A DNA stretch of 64,000 bases from SHLQ01 sp964517125 (GCA_964517125.1 CAZFBD010000010.1:19677-83676); one strand, 5' to 3'. Shown: positions 16,172 through 25,416, numbered from the stretch's first letter. Notes: generated by a model not told the origin, from the letters alone. Made by a program: numbers and translations.

Positions 16172-19100
16172 TCAGCCCGGATTGAGCTCCGATGCCACCG
16201 CGGCCCGGAACCGTTCCACGTTGGCGAGCTTGATGTCCTCGTAGCCACGAACGAGGTCGGCCAACCCAGCCACCCGCACCGCGCATTCGGTGTCGATCCG
16301 AAGCGCTGCTTCGACTGCCGCGAGATACTCGGCAGGTAGGGCACGTTCCACTCGTCGGACCTCGGCACGACCAAACGGATCAACGGCCGAGCCCCGCAGT
16401 CGCTTTGACTGCGCCAACAACGAGATTCCCGGCGTGGCCCACGAGCCCAGCGTGATCTTCCGGTCGATGCCCAGGGCCCGAAGCATCGGCGGGTGCAGCT
16501 TCCACGCAATGGCTCCGTCGGCGCCCGCGACCGCGTTGGCGTCAGCCATCCCGTCGGCGTCGAGCATGAGGCGTGCGACCTCGTACTCGTCCTTGTAGGC
16601 CATCAGCTTGAAGAGGCCTTCGGCCACAGGCGAGAGCAGTCCGGGAGCATCGCCCGGAACGACCCGTTGCAGCGCGGCGAACCACTCCTTCGTGGTGTCT
16701 GTCGAACCCCAGGCCTCCAGTTCGGACCCAAGCACATCGAGCCGCTCGCGCAGCCCTCCATCAGCACCACATGCATCGAGCTCGGTGGTCCACCGCTCCT
16801 GATGTACGGAAGCGCCAACAACCTGGGCTGCTCCGCCGCCGTTCCTCGCATCCTCGACCATGGCCGCGTTGTGCACCTGCACTCGACCCCAGTGGAACGC
16901 CGCCACGTTCGCGTCGACGGCTACACCGTTCAGCCCGATCGCCGCCTCGATACTGGTCGCAGAGATCGGGAGGGCACCCGCCTGGACCGCCATGCCGATC
17001 ACGAAGATGTTCGCAGTCGTCGACGACCCGAACAGCTCTGTGGTCACGAGTTGGGCGTCGGCCCAGTGCTGGCCGTCGCGGGCCATGTCCCCGATTCGCA
17101 GCTCCAACTCGTCGGCGCTGGGCATCGCGATGTCGGGGTGGGTGATCATGGCGCCCGTTGGAGTCGCCGAGCTGGAGCCCACCACCAGGGTGCGGTCGGC
17201 GTCAGAGGTCAACATGCCCTTGTCCGACGCGGCCACCAACTGGTCGAAGGCGAGGAGCAGGTCTGCCTGAGCCTCTCCAAGACGATTCGTGAACGACGGG
17301 CCGTTCTTCGACAGCCGGACATCGCTCACCACGGGACCCGCCTTCTGGGACAGGCCGATCTGATCCAGTCCGCGCACGTCGAAACCGTCGAGCATTGCGG
17401 CGGTGCCGATGATCTGCGCGACCGTGACCACGCCGGTTCCGCCAATGCCCGTTATGCGCATGGCGAAGTCATCGGTGGGAACCACCGGCACGGGATCGGG
17501 TACCGCTGGCGGCGCCGGAGCTTCGGGAGAATCGACCGCCGCGGGAGGCGTCGCCTTGCGGTTCGACAGGAACCAACCCAGCCGACCCGGCTCCTTGGTG
17601 GTGATCGTCATGAACGACGGGCAATCGCCTTCGAGACAACTGAAGTCCAGGTTGCATGTGGTCTGATCGATTGTGGTCTTGCGACCGAACTCGGTCTCCA
17701 TTGGTTGCACCGACAGGCAGTTGCTCACCTGGCCGCAGTCGCCGCACCCTTCACAAATGCGGTGGTTGATGACCACCCGCTGGTTCGGGGTCTTCACCAG
17801 GCCACGCTTGCGAGCACGGCGAGCCTCGGCCGCGCAGGCCTGATCGTGAATGAGCACCGTCACGCCGGGCACCGTCGCCAAGTACTCCTGCGCCTCGATG
17901 AGCCGATCCCGGTCCCACACCTTGAGCGACCGAGGAAGCCCAAGCGCCCGTGTCCGCTTCACGTCGTCGCTGGTCACGAGCACTTCGGCTGCACCCTGCG
18001 TTTGGAGAACAGACACGATCTCGGCGACGCCCAGCTGCCCCTCGGGATCCTGCCCGCCCGTCATTGCGACCGTGCCGTTGTACAGCAGCTTGTACGTCAT
18101 GTTCACACCCGACGCGATCGCCGCCTGAATGGCCAGCTGCCCGGAGTGGAAGAACGTGCCATCGCCCAGGTTCTGGATCAGGTGTGGATGCTCGACGAAG
18201 TCGGCCATGCCCACCCATTGGGTTCCCTCGTTGCCCATGGCGGTGAGCCCGGCGATGTCGCCCACGCGCTCTTCGTCCATGAGCAGCGTCATGGTGTGGC
18301 AGCCGATCCCGGCACCCACCACAGCACCATCGGGCACCTCGGTGCTTCGGTTGTGCGGGCAACCCGAGCAGAAGAACGGTGTTCGGTTCACTCCTGCAGA
18401 GACCGGTATGCGAACACGTTCCTTCCGAGCCGGAACCAGGCGGTCGGCCACCCGCGGTTCCAGCCGGGCCCGCAGCACGGGAAGGATGCCGTCGGCATCG
18501 AGGGCTCCCCATGCCGGCAGCATGATGTTCCCCTGCTCGTCTCGTTTGCCGACAACCGTTGGCCGGTCCGCCATGGAGTACAGCGCGTCCTTCAGGAGGG
18601 ACTCGATGTTTGGCTGCTTCTCCTCGATCACGAAGATCTGCTCCAGACCCTGCGCGAAGTTGCGCATGGTCGCCTGGTTGAACGGCATCGGCATGCCCAT
18701 CTTCAGCAGACGGATTCCGGCACCGGCGATGGCAGCTTCGTCGCCAAGACCAAGACGGGCCAGCGCCTCCCGCACCTCGCGGTAGGTGATGCCCGAAGCG
18801 ATCAGACCGATCCATGCATCGGCGGGGTTCACGGTCAGGTGGTTCAACTTGTTGTCGGCCGCATACGTGCGGGCCAGCTCGTAGCGGACCTCCAGAATCT
18901 CCCGTTCGATGTCGACCGTGTGCGGCGTGAGCAGGCGACCGTCGGGTACGTGCTGGTACGGCTCGCCATCGATCAGGGGAACGATTGGCTGCACCCGGTC
19001 GGGGTCGAGCACCACATTGGCGGTGGCGTCGGCAACGTCGGCCACGATCTTCAGTGCCGACCACAGGCCGGTCGCCCGGCTGAGCGCAATGGCATGACGG

Positions 19101-19651
19101 CCAAGGTCCAGAGCCTCAGCCGGATCTCCCGGGTAGAGCAGCGGCATGTGCATGTCAGACAGAAGTCCGGCCGACGAGGAGGGGACGGTCGAGGACTTCG
19201 CGTTGGGGTCGTCGCCCACGATGGCGACGGCTCCGCCGTGCATCGACGTGCCGGCAAAGACCGCATGGCGCAACGCGTCCGACGCCCGGTCGACGCCGGG
19301 TGCCTTGCCGTACCAAATGCCGACGACACCGTCGTACCTGGCGTCGGGACGCGACGACGCCAGCTGCGAGCCCATGACCGCGGTGGCGGCATATTCCTCG
19401 TTCATGCCCTGCTTGAACACCACCGGCAGCTCGGGCTCGGTTCGACTGGCCCGAACGACCGCCTCGCCGTAGCCGCCGAGTGGCGAACCCTGATAGCCCG
19501 ACACGAAAGCAGCCGTCCGCAGCGCCCGACGACGATCCGCTCGGAGCTGTTCCAACGGCAGCCGCGCCAGCGCCTGAATTCCCGTCAGGAAGACGGTCCC
19601 TTCATCGGCGCGAAAGCGATCTTCAAGGCGGTAGTTCTCCACGATGGCCAT
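16172..19651 (-). CDS. indolepyruvate ferredoxin oxidoreductase, fused alpha/beta/gamma form
   Basis: 1159 residues. N-terminal pyruvate-binding domain (YRLEDRFRADEGTVFLTG, FVSGYQGSPLGGY, KQGMNEEYAATAVMGSQ), a thiamine pyrophosphate domain (CSGCPHNRST, GAGIGCHTM, NLGDGTFFHSG), a cysteine-rich stretch (CEGCGDCGQVSNCLSVQP, then CNLDFSCLEGDCPSF) and a C-terminal gamma domain (MRITGIGGTGVVTVAQIIG). This matches the large single-chain 2-oxoacid:ferredoxin oxidoreductases that oxidise aryl- or branched-chain 2-oxoacids to acyl-CoA, passing electrons to ferredoxin. Divergent from an Lrp-type regulator that probably controls it. Ends DVERFRAAVASELNPG-like, complete. Confidence 0.93.
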   Translation of the reverse strand: MAIVENYRLEDRFRADEGTVFLTGIQALARLPLEQLRADRRRALRTAAFVSGYQGSPLGGYGEAVVRASRTEPELPVVFKQGMNEEYAATAVMGSQLASSRPDARYDGVVGIWYGKAPGVDRASDALRHAVFAGTSMHGGAVAIVGDDPNAKSSTVPSSSAGLLSDMHMPLLYPGDPAEALDLGRHAIALSRATGLWSALKIVADVADATANVVLDPDRVQPIVPLIDGEPYQHVPDGRLLTPHTVDIEREILEVRYELARTYAADNKLNHLTVNPADAWIGLIASGITYREVREALARLGLGDEAAIAGAGIRLLKMGMPMPFNQATMRNFAQGLEQIFVIEEKQPNIESLLKDALYSMADRPTVVGKRDEQGNIMLPAWGALDADGILPVLRARLEPRVADRLVPARKERVRIPVSAGVNRTPFFCSGCPHNRSTEVPDGAVVGAGIGCHTMTLLMDEERVGDIAGLTAMGNEGTQWVGMADFVEHPHLIQNLGDGTFFHSGQLAIQAAIASGVNMTYKLLYNGTVAMTGGQDPEGQLGVAEIVSVLQTQGAAEVLVTSDDVKRTRALGLPRSLKVWDRDRLIEAQEYLATVPGVTVLIHDQACAAEARRARKRGLVKTPNQRVVINHRICEGCGDCGQVSNCLSVQPMETEFGRKTTIDQTTCNLDFSCLEGDCPSFMTITTKEPGRLGWFLSNRKATPPAAVDSPEAPAPPAVPDPVPVVPTDDFAMRITGIGGTGVVTVAQIIGTAAMLDGFDVRGLDQIGLSQKAGPVVSDVRLSKNGPSFTNRLGEAQADLLLAFDQLVAASDKGMLTSDADRTLVVGSSSATPTGAMITHPDIAMPSADELELRIGDMARDGQHWADAQLVTTELFGSSTTANIFVIGMAVQAGALPISATSIEAAIGLNGVAVDANVAAFHWGRVQVHNAAMVEDARNGGGAAQVVGASVHQERWTTELDACGADGGLRERLDVLGSELEAWGSTDTTKEWFAALQRVVPGDAPGLLSPVAEGLFKLMAYKDEYEVARLMLDADGMADANAVAGADGAIAWKLHPPMLRALGIDRKITLGSWATPGISLLAQSKRLRGSAVDPFGRAEVRRVERALPAEYLAAVEAALRIDTECAVRVAGLADLVRGYEDIKLANVERFRAAVASELNPG

Positions 19652-19723
19652 GACGGGCTCCGTTCAATATCGCAAGATTCCTACTGTGAGTATCGGCTTC
19701 GTTCGTGCTCCGGTCGAGAGATC

Positions 19724-19770
19724 CGAATAGCATTCGTCTACATGTACGCTTCCCGAACGTTGTTCGGAAG
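19724..19770. promoter_or_regulatory. cluster of CCGAA/TTCGG inverted repeats between Lrp and oxidoreductase genes
   Basis: In the 160-base divergent intergenic region are CGAAT-AGC-ATTCG (19724-19736) and CTTCCCGAAC-GTT-GTTCGGAAG (19749-19770, one bulged base), and another ATCCGAACGG occurs just before the Lrp start. Repeated half-sites spaced along one face are usual for Lrp/AsnC binding, consistent with autoregulation and control of the oxidoreductase. Confidence 0.4.
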
Positions 19771-19811
19771 TGTGCCGATCGTCACCCCAAAATCCGAACG
19801 GACGACCAGTC

Positions 19812-20279
19812 ATGACCGAACAACTCACCGACTCCGCCGACCTCATCCTGGTCCGATCCCTACAACGCGACGCCCGACAGACCAACCGGTCGCTTGCTCA
19901 AGCAGCCAACCTTGCTCCCTCCACGACGCTTGCTCGCGTCCGCGAACTCGAACGCAGCGGAGCGATCGCCGGCTACCACGCCGACGTGGACCTGGCCGCC
20001 CTCGGCCGCAGCCTTCAGGCCCTCGTCTTCGTCCGGCTGCAGCCCAAGAGCGACGAGGTGATCGATGCGTTCCTGGAACACATGTGGGGGCTGCCGGAGA
20101 CCATCGGTCTCCACCTCATCACCGGCATCGAGGACGCGGTGATTCACCTTGCGGTCAAGGACGCCGATGCGCTGCAGACCGTCATCCTGAAACAGATCAG
20201 CAGCTTTCCCGGGGTCTTCGACGAGCGCACGTCGCTCCTGTTCGAGCACCGACGCAAGCGCGTCATCGAACCAATCTGA
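19812..20279 (+). CDS. Lrp/AsnC family transcriptional regulator
   Basis: 155 residues from ATG 19812. N-terminal winged helix (DLILVRSLQRDARQTNRSLA, APSTTLARVRELERSGAI) followed by the RAM ligand domain (LQALVFVRLQPKSDEVIDAF, HLITGIEDAVIHLAVKD). Divergently arranged with the indolepyruvate oxidoreductase; the neighbour and the shared inverted repeats suggest it senses an amino acid and regulates that enzyme. Confidence 0.9.
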   Translation: MTEQLTDSADLILVRSLQRDARQTNRSLAQAANLAPSTTLARVRELERSGAIAGYHADVDLAALGRSLQALVFVRLQPKSDEVIDAFLEHMWGLPETIGLHLITGIEDAVIHLAVKDADALQTVILKQISSFPGVFDERTSLLFEHRRKRVIEPI

Positions 20280-20287
20280 GCCTGCCC

Positions 20288-20572
20288 CTACGGAAGCGTG
20301 AGCTTCTGTGGGGACCCCTTCACGATGATCGTTCCCTCGGCCTCGAGGTGCAGCTTGACGGAGGTGGCGTACCAGAGCAGCGATCGTTCGGACCAGAGAT
20401 CGGCAGGCGTTCGCCGCTCGATCTCCTCGTGCATCTCTGGGTTGGAGAGCTCACCCTCTTCTGCAAGCGCGGCGAGGATCGCATCACGCACCGGTTCGAA
20501 GATGGCGCGGTCGATCCGCATGTCATCCCTGCCGGTGTTCGGGTTGCGCATCATGATCCGGTCTTCGGCCAT
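20288..20572 (-). CDS. small winged-helix-like protein (DUF6958-like)
   Basis: 94 residues. RIMMRNPNTGRDDMRIDRAIFEPVRDAILAAL-type beginning, an acidic helix and the ending LLWYATSVKLHLEAEGTI with a small strand resemble the DUF6958 group, in which a winged-helix-like fold ends with a W-x-x-x-V-x-L-x-L-x-A-x-G motif. No function is known. It converges on the Lrp gene (nine bases apart) and may be co-transcribed with the DMT exporter upstream (25-base gap). Confidence 0.6.
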   Translation of the reverse strand: MAEDRIMMRNPNTGRDDMRIDRAIFEPVRDAILAALAEEGELSNPEMHEEIERRTPADLWSERSLLWYATSVKLHLEAEGTIIVKGSPQKLTLP

Positions 20573-20596
20573 GACCCGAATCTAGACCGATCGTGG

Positions 20597-21514
20597 TCAG
20601 CGGCGCAGCGGACGGGGCTTGCGACCAATGCCGGTCTGGCTGGTCACGATTCCGGCCAATGCACCCAGCACCACCACCATGGCTGCGATCTGCAGACCTG
20701 TCAGCGGTTCGCCCAACCAGATCCATGCGGCCGTGGCCGACACCACGGGGATCAACAGCGTGAACGTGGAGCTGATCCACAACGGAATCTGCTGAATGGA
20801 CCAGTTCATCATGGAGTGCCCGAGCAGTCCGGCCCCGAACGCCAGGATCACCAACCAGAGCCAACTGGTGGAACTGGGCCACGACAGATCCTGTCCAAAG
20901 GCCAGCGCAAGCGGAATGTTGAACAGGCCCGTCCAGAGCGCAGCACCAATCGTGTACTCCTGCGACGACACCCGCTCCTTCGCCTTCTTCGCAAACACGA
21001 AGTACGCCGACCACGAGAACAGCGCCCCCAGCGACAGAAGGTCTCCGCTGATGTCTCCGCCGGCCTCGCTTGAACCGGACAGCACAACAGTGGCCACACC
21101 GGCGATGGCAACCAACCCGAGCAAGGCATCCCGGCGAACGATCCGTTCGCCAAAGAAGCGCGCCGCCACCACAGAAACGACGATGGGCTGCAACGCTCCG
21201 ATCACCGTTGCGTTGGCAACCGAGGTGAGCTTGATCGCAGAAAAGAAGAACGCCACGTCTGCACCGAGCGACAGCCCACCCCACATGGACTCACGCATCA
21301 CTCGCATGGTGATCGGCGTTCCACGAGCGGCCATGAAGACCACGAGCACCAGCCCGTAGAGCGTGAAGCGGTAGGCCCCAATGGCGAGGCCGCCCATGTC
21401 GATGTCCTTGGCAATGACACCCGACAGCCCCCACGCCGAGACCGCAATTGCGGCAGCGGCGATACCCAGCGGGTTCACGTCCTCAGTTGCGACCGTTCCG
21501 ACGGGTGCGTTCAC
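20597..21514 (-). CDS. EamA/DMT-family transporter
   Basis: 305 residues with ten hydrophobic segments in two EamA repeats. ANATVIGALQPIVVSVVAARFFGERIVR closes the first repeat and FTLLIPVVSATAAWIWLGEPL the second; both show the conserved P-x-x-x-x-x-x-G-E pattern. Drug/metabolite exporter of the RhaT/YdcZ type; substrate unknown. Divergent from the ureohydrolase gene. Confidence 0.85.
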   Translation of the reverse strand: MNAPVGTVATEDVNPLGIAAAAIAVSAWGLSGVIAKDIDMGGLAIGAYRFTLYGLVLVVFMAARGTPITMRVMRESMWGGLSLGADVAFFFSAIKLTSVANATVIGALQPIVVSVVAARFFGERIVRRDALLGLVAIAGVATVVLSGSSEAGGDISGDLLSLGALFSWSAYFVFAKKAKERVSSQEYTIGAALWTGLFNIPLALAFGQDLSWPSSTSWLWLVILAFGAGLLGHSMMNWSIQQIPLWISSTFTLLIPVVSATAAWIWLGEPLTGLQIAAMVVVLGALAGIVTSQTGIGRKPRPLRR

Positions 21515-21591
21515 CTGCGCACGCTAACCACGTTCTGACGAAAGCAGCCGCTGAAGCGGAGCATCTCCAACGCGTGTGGTTTGATGAACAC

Positions 21592-22632
21592 ATGGACGAG
21601 AAGAAGCTCGAAGAGCTCCGGGCGCGGTTCGGCGAAGGCACGCCGGACGAGATGGAGACACCCCACTTCGTCGAGGCGTACAACACGCTGTTCAACGCCG
21701 GCAGCCGCCGCAAGCCATGGGAGGGCGTCGCCACGTTCCTTGACCTCCCCTACCTCGATGCGGCACCGGACTCGTCGGAGTTCTCCGACCTGGACCTGGC
21801 CGTCATCGGTGTGCCCATGGATCTTGGCGTGACGAACCGCCCCGGCGCTCGCTTTGGTCCCCGCGCTCTGCGGTCGATCGAACGGGTTGGCCCGTACCAC
21901 CACACGCACAACCTGGTTCCCCAGGGGCTCCTCAAGTCAGCCGACGTGGGCGACGTGCCCATGAAGAGCCGCTACAGCCTGGAGTCCTGCCACGAGGACA
22001 TTTTCGACTACTACGACAAGGTCCGTGACAGCGGCGTCATTCCACTGTCGGTTGGCGGCGACCACTCCATCACCCAGTCCATCATGGGCGCACTCGGCCG
22101 AGACGAGCCGATGGGCATGATCCACATCGACGCCCACTGCGACACCGCTCCCCCACTTGAGGGTTCGAAGTTCCAGCACGGTGGCCCGTTCCGCCAAGCG
22201 GTGCTCGACGGCGTGCTGGACCCTGACCGCTGCGTACAGATCGGCATTCGCGGTGCGGCCGAGTTCCTGTGGGAGTTCAGCTATGTGAGCGGCATGACCG
22301 TAATCCACGCCGAAGAAGTTCTGGCTGGCGGTCTGCAGCGGACCATCGACCGGATGCTCGAGGTCGTTGGTGATGGGCCCACCTACGTCACGTTCGATGT
22401 CGACGGGCTCGACCCCGTGTTCGCCCCCGGAACGGGAACTCCCGAGGTCGGCGGCCTGCAGACCCGGGAAGCGGCGGAGATCATCCGCGCCGCGGCCGGA
22501 TGCAACCTGATCGGCGGCGACGTCGTCGAGGTCGCCCCGCAGTACGACACCACCACGAACACCGCGCAGACCGGAGCGCAGATGCTCTTCGAGATCTTCT
22601 CGGTACTTGCCATCAGCAACGACAACGGCTGA
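21592..22632 (+). CDS. agmatinase-family ureohydrolase
   Basis: 346 residues from ATG 21592. Manganese ligands are all visible: GGDHSITQ, HIDAHCDT and FDVDGLDPVFAPGTGTPEVGG. The N-terminal extension (LEELRARFGEGTPDEMETPHF) and GVTNRPGARFGPRALR match the agmatinase/guanidinobutyrase/guanidinopropionase branch rather than arginase. It would hydrolyse a guanidino compound to urea and an amine. No urease genes adjoin. The stop codon lies inside the first copy of a 33-base tandem repeat. Confidence 0.88.
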   Translation: MDEKKLEELRARFGEGTPDEMETPHFVEAYNTLFNAGSRRKPWEGVATFLDLPYLDAAPDSSEFSDLDLAVIGVPMDLGVTNRPGARFGPRALRSIERVGPYHHTHNLVPQGLLKSADVGDVPMKSRYSLESCHEDIFDYYDKVRDSGVIPLSVGGDHSITQSIMGALGRDEPMGMIHIDAHCDTAPPLEGSKFQHGGPFRQAVLDGVLDPDRCVQIGIRGAAEFLWEFSYVSGMTVIHAEEVLAGGLQRTIDRMLEVVGDGPTYVTFDVDGLDPVFAPGTGTPEVGGLQTREAAEIIRAAAGCNLIGGDVVEVAPQYDTTTNTAQTGAQMLFEIFSVLAISNDNG

Positions 22633-22697
22633 ACACTTGGGGGCTGTCCCCAACTGTCTCAGCCTGAACACTTGAGGTCTGTCCCCAACTGTCCCAG
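22630..22697. repeat. two near-identical 33-bp tandem copies
   Basis: Copy 1 (22630-22662) and copy 2 (22665-22697) both run TGAACACTTG...CTGTCCCCAACTGTC...CAG and differ at about four positions; period 35. The first contains the stop codon of the ureohydrolase gene. Each contains overlapping direct CTGTCCC/CTGTC units, resembling dispersed intergenic repeats seen in many GC-rich genomes. Possible 3'-end element between two convergent genes. Confidence 0.7.
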
Positions 22698-22709
22698 GTG
22701 TGCGCAACT

Positions 22710-24053
22710 TCAGACGTTGCGGCGCACCATGGATGGCTCGAGGATCTCGACCAGGGCGTCGGCCACCCGTTTGAGCACGTCCTCGGTGGTACTGGCGATG
22801 GTCACCCGCACGCCGGACGGAGCGTCCAACCGGTAGCGAGCTCCGGAACGAATGGCGAAACCTCGGCGCTCCATCGCGGTGACGACTGCGGCTTCGTCAG
22901 TGACCGGGATCCACACGTTCAGCCCCGACGAGGCACCAACCTCGACGCCAGCATCGGTGAGCCGACCAATGAAGGCGTCACGACGTCCGGCGTAGGTGGA
23001 ACGAGCATGCTCGATGAGATCCCCATGATCGGGAGACGTGAGCATGGCGACAACGCAGTGCTGCAGGATGTGACTGACCCACCCGGTGCCCACGGCCTGC
23101 CGACCACGAACCCGACCCACCGTGGTTGCGTCGCCCACGAGTGCCGAGACTCGCAGATCGGGACCCAACGACTTGGCGACAGACCGAACCACTGCCCAGT
23201 TCGGGGCGGAGGCTGGAATTGCCGTCTGGTGGACGGCACCCGACACCGGGCCGGCGTGGTCGTCTTCGATCACGAGGACATGCGGGTGCGCAACCATGAG
23301 CGCACGAAGTTCGGTGGCCCGGTCGGCATCGATGGCTGCACCGATGGGGTTCTGTGCCCGAGGCGTGATGATCAGGGCCGACACACCACGGGCCACGGCA
23401 TCGGCGACCGCGTCGGGAACCGGGCCGCGGTCATCCACTCGAATCGGTACAGGGCGAAACCCCATGGCGGTGACGAGTTCCGTCACTGAGGAGTACCCGG
23501 GGTCCTCGATACCAACGGAATCGCCGGGCCGCAGGTGTGCGGCCAGAACCCGTTCGATTCCGTCGAGCGCTCCCGCAACCACCGCGAGTTCGGTTGCATC
23601 GATACCGTCGGCTTCGAAGTCGGCATGAAAGAGCTCGGCCAACTGCGGAACGATCTGTTCGCGGCCGTAGAGCAGTGGCGTGTTCGGGACAGCGGCCAGT
23701 GCCGTTGCCAGGTCGGGCAGGACGGCTGGGTCAGGGTTGCCATTGGCAACGTTGATGAGATCGCCGGGTACCGGTTCGTCGATGTGGACGCGAACTGCGG
23801 GTTTGGCGGCGACGAAGGTGCCGCGCCGACCTTCGCCCTGAACCAGCCCTCGGGCAGCCAGCGACTTGTAGACCGCCGCAGCGGTGTTGGGAGCCAGTTC
23901 CCGTTCCCGAGCGAACTCGCGCACCGGGGGCAACCGATCGCCGGGAGCGAGCTGCCCGGTTCGGATCTGTTGTTCGATCTCCGCGATCAGCTGCTCGGCT
24001 TTGGCCACGAGTGGTCCCGTTCTTGTGTTTCCCCGCACATCTGGTACGTTCAC
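22710..24053 (-). CDS. MocR-type regulator (GntR helix-turn-helix plus aminotransferase domain)
   Basis: 447 residues. Residues ~12-80 are a GntR winged helix (EIEQQIRTGQLAPGDRLPPV, NTAAAVYKSLAARGLVQ); residues ~100-440 are a fold-type I aminotransferase domain with the PLP lysine in VRSVAKSLGPDLRVS and Asp in VIEDDHAGP. MocR proteins sense PLP or amino acids and often regulate vitamin B6 or amine genes. Its divergent neighbour is a PNPOx-like protein, a classic MocR target type. Start taken at GTG 24053; another GTG at 24038 is possible. Confidence 0.9.
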   Translation of the reverse strand: MNVPDVRGNTRTGPLVAKAEQLIAEIEQQIRTGQLAPGDRLPPVREFARERELAPNTAAAVYKSLAARGLVQGEGRRGTFVAAKPAVRVHIDEPVPGDLINVANGNPDPAVLPDLATALAAVPNTPLLYGREQIVPQLAELFHADFEADGIDATELAVVAGALDGIERVLAAHLRPGDSVGIEDPGYSSVTELVTAMGFRPVPIRVDDRGPVPDAVADAVARGVSALIITPRAQNPIGAAIDADRATELRALMVAHPHVLVIEDDHAGPVSGAVHQTAIPASAPNWAVVRSVAKSLGPDLRVSALVGDATTVGRVRGRQAVGTGWVSHILQHCVVAMLTSPDHGDLIEHARSTYAGRRDAFIGRLTDAGVEVGASSGLNVWIPVTDEAAVVTAMERRGFAIRSGARYRLDAPSGVRVTIASTTEDVLKRVADALVEILEPSMVRRNV

Positions 24054-24058
24054 TCCAT

Positions 24059-24089
24059 AGTAATACAAATTATTGTTTGTAGCAATACA
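24059..24089. promoter_or_regulatory. candidate MocR operator: direct repeats in the divergent promoter
   Basis: AGTAATACA (24059-24067) and AGCAATACA (24081-24089) are direct repeats exactly 22 bases apart, with an ACAAA/TTTGT inverted repeat (24065-24069 and 24076-24080) between them. The segment is strikingly AT-rich for this genome and lies between the MocR gene and its divergent target. MocR regulators typically bind direct repeats spaced by about two helical turns. Confidence 0.55.
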
Positions 24090-24127
24090 TTTATGAATCC
24101 CTGAACGCAATCCCCGCAAGGAGCGTC

Positions 24128-24799
24128 ATGTCCGATCCCGACCAGATCCTCGAAACAACCGATCGCACCACCCTCAAGCGCATCCCACAGCGCGGCCACT
24201 TCGACCGCGACACGATCAACGCAATCATCGACGAAGCCCTCATCTGCCACGTGGGCATCGTCGATGCCGAGGGCCACCCCATCGTCATCCCCACGTTCCA
24301 CGGCCGCGACGGCAACGACCTGCTGATTCACGGCGGAGCAGCAAGCCGACTCCTTCGCACCGCCAAGGACTCCAACGTGAGCGTGACCATCACACTGCTC
24401 GACAGCCTGGTGATGGCTCGCAGCGCGTTTCACCACTCGGCCAACTATCGCTCGGTGGTGATCTTCGGGATACCCGAGCAGATCACCGACGACGCCGAAG
24501 CCGACGCCGGCCTGAACGTGTTGGTCGAATCCCTCATCCCCGGCCGCATGTCCGAAGTGCGCCCGAACACCACCAAGGAGATCCGGGCAACGTCCATCCT
24601 GCGCCTTCCGATCAACGAGGCCTCGGCCAAGATCCGCAACGGTCCACCGGTGGACGACGAAGAAGACATGGACGCCCCCGTATGGGCGGGCCTGCTTCCC
24701 GTCGAGACCCGCTTCGGCACGCCAATCACCGCCGACGACATGCGCAGCGACCTTCCGCCATCTCCATCTGCCGCCAACTACGAACGGCCCGTCTCATGA
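24128..24799 (+). CDS. pyridoxamine 5'-phosphate oxidase-like flavin protein
   Basis: 223 residues with AAGGAG eight bases before ATG 24128. DTINAIIDEALICHVGIVDA, VIPTFHGRDGNDLLIHGG and a later YRSVVIFG segment give the split-barrel fold that binds FMN or F420; SLVMARSAFHHSANYRSV is typical of the PNPOx-like/NimA-like subgroup. Control by the adjacent MocR regulator suggests a link to B6 or amine metabolism. The stop overlaps the start of the next gene (ATGA). Confidence 0.82.
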   Translation: MSDPDQILETTDRTTLKRIPQRGHFDRDTINAIIDEALICHVGIVDAEGHPIVIPTFHGRDGNDLLIHGGAASRLLRTAKDSNVSVTITLLDSLVMARSAFHHSANYRSVVIFGIPEQITDDAEADAGLNVLVESLIPGRMSEVRPNTTKEIRATSILRLPINEASAKIRNGPPVDDEEDMDAPVWAGLLPVETRFGTPITADDMRSDLPPSPSAANYERPVS

Positions 24800-25416
24800 T
24801 CAGCGTCGTCATCCTTCTCTTCCCCGAGGTCGACCTGCTCGACGTCGGCGGACCATACGAGGTCTTCCTCACCGCCGACCGAATCGCCCAACGCGGCGGT
24901 GCAGATTCGCAGTTCTCCGTGGTGACTGTCTCGCCCGACGGCAAACCGGTGTCGTCCTACGGAGGCATGGGTCTGGTCCCCAGCGGTTCGGTCGAGTCCA
25001 TTGCGCACGCCGATCTCATCGTGATCCCGGGCGCAATCGCCATCGAGACCGTGTGTGCCACACCCGAGGTTCGGGCAGCAGTCGCCACACTCATCGAGCG
25101 GTCGACAATCGCCAGCTCGGTGTGCACGGGTGCGTTTCTCCTGAGCGATCAGCAGCTGTTGAACGACGTTCCGTGGACCACCCATTTCGAAGACGTCGCC
25201 GACCTGGCCGCACGCAACGGCACCGACGGAGGCCAAGCCCACGTGGGTTGGGTCGACACCGGCAACGTCGTCACCGCCGGAGGACTGAGCAACGGGCTGT
25301 CCATGGCCTTGCACATGGTGGACCGGCTGCACAGCCGCGAGCTCGCCGTGGCCACCGCCGCGCAAATCGAATACGTCTGGGACCCTGAAGCAGGCATCAC
25401 GCACACGGCCGACTGA
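24796..25416 (+). CDS. DJ-1/PfpI family (GATase1-like) protein
   Basis: 206 residues; ATG overlaps the preceding stop, so it is translationally coupled to the PNPOx-like gene. Fold hallmarks: FPEVDLLDVGGPYEVF at the start, ADLIVIPGA, and the nucleophile elbow ASSVCTGAFLLS with the Cys. The ending region (VGWVDTGNVVTAGGLSNGLSMALHMVDRL) matches isonitrile hydratase-like and AraC-associated members, here without a DNA-binding domain. Possible amidase, glyoxalase or hydratase activity; unassigned. Confidence 0.85.
   Translation: MISVVILLFPEVDLLDVGGPYEVFLTADRIAQRGGADSQFSVVTVSPDGKPVSSYGGMGLVPSGSVESIAHADLIVIPGAIAIETVCATPEVRAAVATLIERSTIASSVCTGAFLLSDQQLLNDVPWTTHFEDVADLAARNGTDGGQAHVGWVDTGNVVTAGGLSNGLSMALHMVDRLHSRELAVATAAQIEYVWDPEAGITHTAD

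Noticed and set aside
16493..21073. A very long open frame (about 1526 codons) on the plus strand
   Set aside because: It is antisense to the indolepyruvate oxidoreductase and DMT genes and crosses the Lrp gene; its protein is rich in His, Arg and Gln with no domain, a typical shadow in GC-rich DNA.
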